Below are positions 61,387 through 64,000 of a stretch of 64,000 bases of DNA, one piece after another. Every line of letters starts with the position of its first letter. Position 1 is the stretch's first letter. Source of the DNA: Streptomyces sp. R41 (GTDB lineage Bacteria > Actinomycetota > Actinomycetes > Streptomycetales > Streptomycetaceae); assembly GCF_041053055.1 (NCBI RefSeq), contig NZ_CP163443.1:6183001-6247000 (forward strand). The letters are read 5' to 3'. The notes beneath the pieces were generated by a model. It saw nothing but the letters and a program-made list of their open reading frames with translations, did no database searches and was not told where the DNA came from. Both the position numbers and the translations under genes were made by a program.

Positions 61387-61453
61387 TGAGTCGCGACTCA
61401 TCGGCACTCAGCGGCACTCAGAGGGGTCTTGAGACGCGATGAGTCGCGACTCA
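61387..61453. promoter_or_regulatory. Pair of identical 14-bp palindromes upstream of xis
   Basis: TGAGTCGCGACTCA occurs at 61387-61400 and 61440-61453, 53 bp apart (about five helical turns). Between them the direct repeat GGCACTCAG occurs twice. The pair overlaps the end of the primase gene and the xis upstream region. A candidate operator for an element-encoded regulator or an excision/replication site. Confidence 0.72.
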
Positions 61454-62850
61454 GGCAAATGTGTTTCGCACTGGGCGAGGGTGATCCCGTTGTAGGTGAC
61501 CACCTGCCGACCGTACGGGTCGCGGGGTCGGGTGCGGTTGAGTTGCGGGACGACGGACAGCAGGTTGCGGCCGAACACCTGCTTCGTGCCGGGGCGGACG
61601 CCGTTGTCCTCGGCCCACTCCCGCCAGACCGCCCACAGCGCATCGACGGGCACGCTGCATGCCGGTCCGGTGGTGCAGCGTTCGCGGATGAATGCGCTGG
61701 TGGGTGAGGCGGTGTCCTGCATGGTGGTGACCGCTTCGCGGCTGGAGGGCGGCTCGGTGATCCGCCCGGTGCGCTGGAGACGGGCGAGTCCTTCCAGTGC
61801 CCAGTTGAGGATGCCGGGCATCTCTGCGGTGAGGCGGTCGGTGAGGGTGGTGTCTTCCTTGCCAAGCCACGACACCCGCATGTTGAGCAGCACGAACCGT
61901 TTGGCAATGACCCCGGATGAGTCACCGAAGTGCGGCAACTCGTTGGAAAGAATCATCAGCCGCGAGGGCAGTTTGCCCGTCCACGGTTCGCGGTACTTGC
62001 GGTCAATGTCGATCGTGTCGTCACCGGAGATCGTCAACAGCCGCTCCACAACCTGGCTGTTGTCGTTGCCGGAAAGCCGGGCGTCCGAGATGACTGCGAG
62101 GGGCTTGCCGACCAGCGTGGACAGACCGAAGTTCGTACCGAGGCCGGCAAGGGTCGGCCCGGCCAGGTTCTCCTTTCCAACCAGCTCTTTCAGCACGCGG
62201 GCGATGGTGCCCTTACCGGAGCGGGAGGGGCCGACGATGAGCAGGATCTTCTGCTGGTCGGTGCGCCCGGAGAGGATGTAGCCGAACCATTCTTGAAGCG
62301 CGTTGACGGCGTCGGGGTCGTCGGGCCAGACCTGCGCCAAAAAGCGTTGCCACGTTGGCGCACTCGCGTCGGGGTCGTAGGCGAACGGCACGGAGACGAG
62401 GTTGAAGAACTCGGGACCGTGCGGCAGCAGCGCACGGTCCCGGATCCGCAATAGCCCGTTCTGGCAGGCGACGATGGGGCCTTGGTCCTGCCCGGTGGCG
62501 CCCTGGTCGTCGATCCATGCGGGCGTGTCGGTGTCGGTGGGCAGGAGGGTGATGGCTCCGAGGGCGTCGAGCAGGTTGCCGATCTTCTGCTTGGTGGGTG
62601 CCCAGTCGCGTTCCTCGGTCTGCCCGTCCTTGCCAGGGGACTGGTAGACGGTGTGTTCGAGGCGGGTGTACATGGCGGCGCGGATCTGCGCTTCGTCCAC
62701 CTCGCGCCAGCAGGAGCCGTTCCAGCGCATCCATGACGCTCGCCAGCGCCGACACATGAGCCGTCCGTCCTCGGTCTGCCAGTCGGGCAGCAGCCGGCGG
62801 GCGACGGCCAGGGGGTTGGCGGGCGGGGGTAGTTCTTCGGTCTCGGTCAT
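61408..62850 (-). CDS. Phage/plasmid P4-type primase-helicase (SF3)
   Basis: A 480-residue D5-like ATPase. The N-terminal D5_N region runs to about 190, then an SF3 helicase with Walker A GPSRSGKGT (207-215) and LAVISDARLSGNDNSQVVERLLTISGDDTIDIDRKYREPWTGKLPSRLMILSNELPHFGD (B and C motifs). The final ~90 residues contain a winged-helix-like part. It probably unwinds the excised element for replication. The upstream unknown ORF is coupled to it by a 4-base overlap. Confidence 0.92.
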   Translation of the reverse strand: MTETEELPPPANPLAVARRLLPDWQTEDGRLMCRRWRASWMRWNGSCWREVDEAQIRAAMYTRLEHTVYQSPGKDGQTEERDWAPTKQKIGNLLDALGAITLLPTDTDTPAWIDDQGATGQDQGPIVACQNGLLRIRDRALLPHGPEFFNLVSVPFAYDPDASAPTWQRFLAQVWPDDPDAVNALQEWFGYILSGRTDQQKILLIVGPSRSGKGTIARVLKELVGKENLAGPTLAGLGTNFGLSTLVGKPLAVISDARLSGNDNSQVVERLLTISGDDTIDIDRKYREPWTGKLPSRLMILSNELPHFGDSSGVIAKRFVLLNMRVSWLGKEDTTLTDRLTAEMPGILNWALEGLARLQRTGRITEPPSSREAVTTMQDTASPTSAFIRERCTTGPACSVPVDALWAVWREWAEDNGVRPGTKQVFGRNLLSVVPQLNRTRPRDPYGRQVVTYNGITLAQCETHLPESRLIASQDPSECR

Positions 62851-63260
62851 GCGGCGGTCCTCCCTTCCGAGAGCGGGGTGGGTGTGCCGGTGCAGGCGTT
62901 TTTGTGGGCGTCGTAGTCGGCGATCAGGGTGGCCACGGCGTGGGATCCGCGGGCGGTGCGGGTTTGTCCGCAGGTGCAGGCGTAGGTGGCGTTCGGGGTG
63001 TCGCCGTGCCGTTTGGACCAGCGGGCTCCGTCGTCGTGGGAGCGGTAGACGGGCGGGGCGTAGATGCGGATGCCGGGCTGATCCGGCGTGGGGTTCTCGC
63101 TGTCGTGGCGTCCCTGGGCGGCGGGGAATCGCTTGGAACGGGGAAGAGCAGAAATGACGCCCTGACGGGCGGCGTCTTTCGGTTCGCCCGCTGCGGGCTG
63201 TGGCGGGCCCTGTACGGCGCCCTGAGGGCTGTTGGTGGGCTTATCGGATGCTTTGGTCAT
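62847..63260 (-). CDS. Hypothetical protein with Cys/His cluster (137 aa)
   Basis: A 137-residue protein of unknown family with a disordered N-terminal half (Pro/Gln-rich). The C-terminal half contains YACTCGQTRTARGSHAVATLIADYDAHKNAC, where Cys-x-Cys, His and His...Cys could bind zinc. It overlaps both the prim-pol-like gene (63257) and the SF3 gene (62850) by 4 bases, so it is an integral part of the replication operon. Confidence 0.75.
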   Translation of the reverse strand: MTKASDKPTNSPQGAVQGPPQPAAGEPKDAARQGVISALPRSKRFPAAQGRHDSENPTPDQPGIRIYAPPVYRSHDDGARWSKRHGDTPNATYACTCGQTRTARGSHAVATLIADYDAHKNACTGTPTPLSEGRTAA

Positions 63261-63994
63261 GCTGCAGGCCCCTGGGCGGTCTGGAGGCCGTTGGCGACAG
63301 CGCGTCGGGCGTAGGGCTCAGGGACGCCGACGGAGACGGCGGCGGCCACGATCTCTTCCCCGATCACGGTCAACCCGCAGGGGCCGGGGCAGCGTTCGTG
63401 CTGGACGGCGACGAACCGCGCCACCCCGAAGGCCTGCGATCCGGCGCCGGATTCGGTGCGGCTCTGTACGAGGGTCAGGCCTCGGTCGAGGCCGGTGCGG
63501 ACGTATCGCTCGGTGTGACGGCATCCTGCCGCAACCGTGTGATCCCAGGTGGCGCGTCCGAGGTGGGAAGAGACCACCTTGCCCGGGGCGGGGGTGGTGT
63601 CTTCCTTCACGACCAGCGCGCGGACGGAGTCCGGCACGGCGGTGATGCGGCCGGTGCCAGGTCCGAGCCAACGGACGTACTGCATGGACGACTTGACGTC
63701 CACGCCGGGCCGGACCGCGTTGGCGGAGCGCATGGCGCCCCGGAAGAGCCAGTGCTCGCCCCGCGTGGTCGGCACGATCCGGGTGGCGGGCAGGCTCTCG
63801 CGGGCCCATGCGATGGCTGCCGGGTTGTCGAGGTCGACCACGGTCACCCCGGCCCCGCCGGGGTGGTAGGCGACCGCCACGGCCTGACGCCACGCCGGCG
63901 CCCACGCGGGCGAGGCGAGGATGCGCGGGTCGGTAGTGGCCGCGGCCCACGCGTGGCAGGGGGCGGGGCACTGGCAGGGACCCGCGTTCCTCAT
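63257..63994 (-). CDS. Bifunctional DNA primase/polymerase-like protein (probably N-terminally incomplete)
   Basis: 245 residues visible. GAGVTVVDLDNPAAIAWAR supplies the DxD metal site. TTRGEHWLFRG and VDVKSSMQYVRWLGPGTG match prim-pol motifs seen in integrative elements. CQCPAPCHAWAAATTDPRI resembles an internal Cys-rich/ATTD segment, so the true N-terminus likely lies beyond the window's right edge; ATG 63994 may be internal. It likely starts DNA synthesis for element replication. Confidence 0.75.
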   Translation of the reverse strand: MRNAGPCQCPAPCHAWAAATTDPRILASPAWAPAWRQAVAVAYHPGGAGVTVVDLDNPAAIAWARESLPATRIVPTTRGEHWLFRGAMRSANAVRPGVDVKSSMQYVRWLGPGTGRITAVPDSVRALVVKEDTTPAPGKVVSSHLGRATWDHTVAAGCRHTERYVRTGLDRGLTLVQSRTESGAGSQAFGVARFVAVQHERCPGPCGLTVIGEEIVAAAVSVGVPEPYARRAVANGLQTAQGPAA

Positions 63995-64000
63995 GTTCGG

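Larger units (their letters stand above)
59490..64000. mobile_element. Integrative element at tRNA-Tyr (left part; continues past the window)
   Basis: From the tRNA-Tyr 3' end rightwards the minus strand has tyrosine integrase, excisionase, SF3 helicase/primase, a small hypothetical protein and a prim-pol-like protein, in the order and orientation of actinomycete integrative elements. The tRNA remains intact, as when the element restores its 3' end. SLP1 of S. coelicolor also uses tRNA-Tyr. The matching right attachment repeat is not in the window, so element length and any transfer genes are unknown. Confidence 0.82.

Overview
The window is chromosomal DNA of a Streptomyces-like actinomycete. 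Coding GC is very high, GTG starts are common, many genes overlap by 1-4 bases, and several families are typical of the genus (DUF397, DUF4913, SCO6880-like, a second nuo operon, a c-di-AMP riboswitch ahead of a LysM/transglycosylase). From memory, the order polyprenyl synthase, korAB, two-component genes, second nuo operon, htpX, YajQ, tRNA-Tyr resembles the S. coelicolor SCO4583-SCO4614 interval; no alignment was run.

Layout. 1-12.2 kb: HAD phosphatase, secreted LysM/transglycosylase under a c-di-AMP riboswitch, CocE/NonD hydrolase beside a broken POT peptide transporter, polyprenyl diphosphate synthase, a lipoprotein, a CHRD/DUF3455 secreted protein, a LolA-like protein with an ABC exporter, and a flavin reductase. 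12.3-18.4 kb: a minisatellite, Nudix, an amidase with a long low-complexity insert, and an operon of probable antitoxin, zeta-type toxin, unknown protein and FolD-like protein. 18.4-32.3 kb: a type IV secretion-like locus with VirD4-like and VirB4-like ATPases, an SCO6880-like protein, a polytopic VirB6/TrbL-like protein with an apparent frameshift, a bitopic protein, two pilin-sized proteins and a MinD-like protein. On the opposite strand it has a transglycosylase/M23 hydrolase, a lipoprotein, a huge Pro/Ala-rich protein and a small unknown. No relaxase is visible. 32.3-35.6 kb: VOC protein, MFS remnant, RarD, NmrA-like reductase and divergent HxlR regulator.

35.6-53.5 kb is an energy-metabolism block: 2-oxoacid:ferredoxin oxidoreductase (korA, korB), a LuxR-type response regulator with two paralogous histidine kinases, then nuoA-B-C-H-I-J-K-L-M-N. 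nuoD, E, F and G are absent, so the operon encodes the membrane arm and part of the connecting module but no NADH-oxidising module. Ferredoxin reduced by KorAB is an attractive electron source. 53.7-59.2 kb: HtpX, YccF, a barstar-domain protein, an SMI1/KNR4 protein, an APC permease, a GlsB-type membrane protein and YajQ.

59.4-64.0 kb: a tRNA-Tyr gene followed by a tyrosine integrase, excisionase, SF3 helicase/primase, a small putative metal-binding protein and a prim-pol-like protein. This is the left part of an integrative element at tRNA-Tyr that runs off the right edge.

The window is unusually rich in minisatellites (periods of about 6, 10, 24, 30 and 44 bp) and low-complexity protein tails. 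No rRNA, CRISPR array or insertion sequence was seen.
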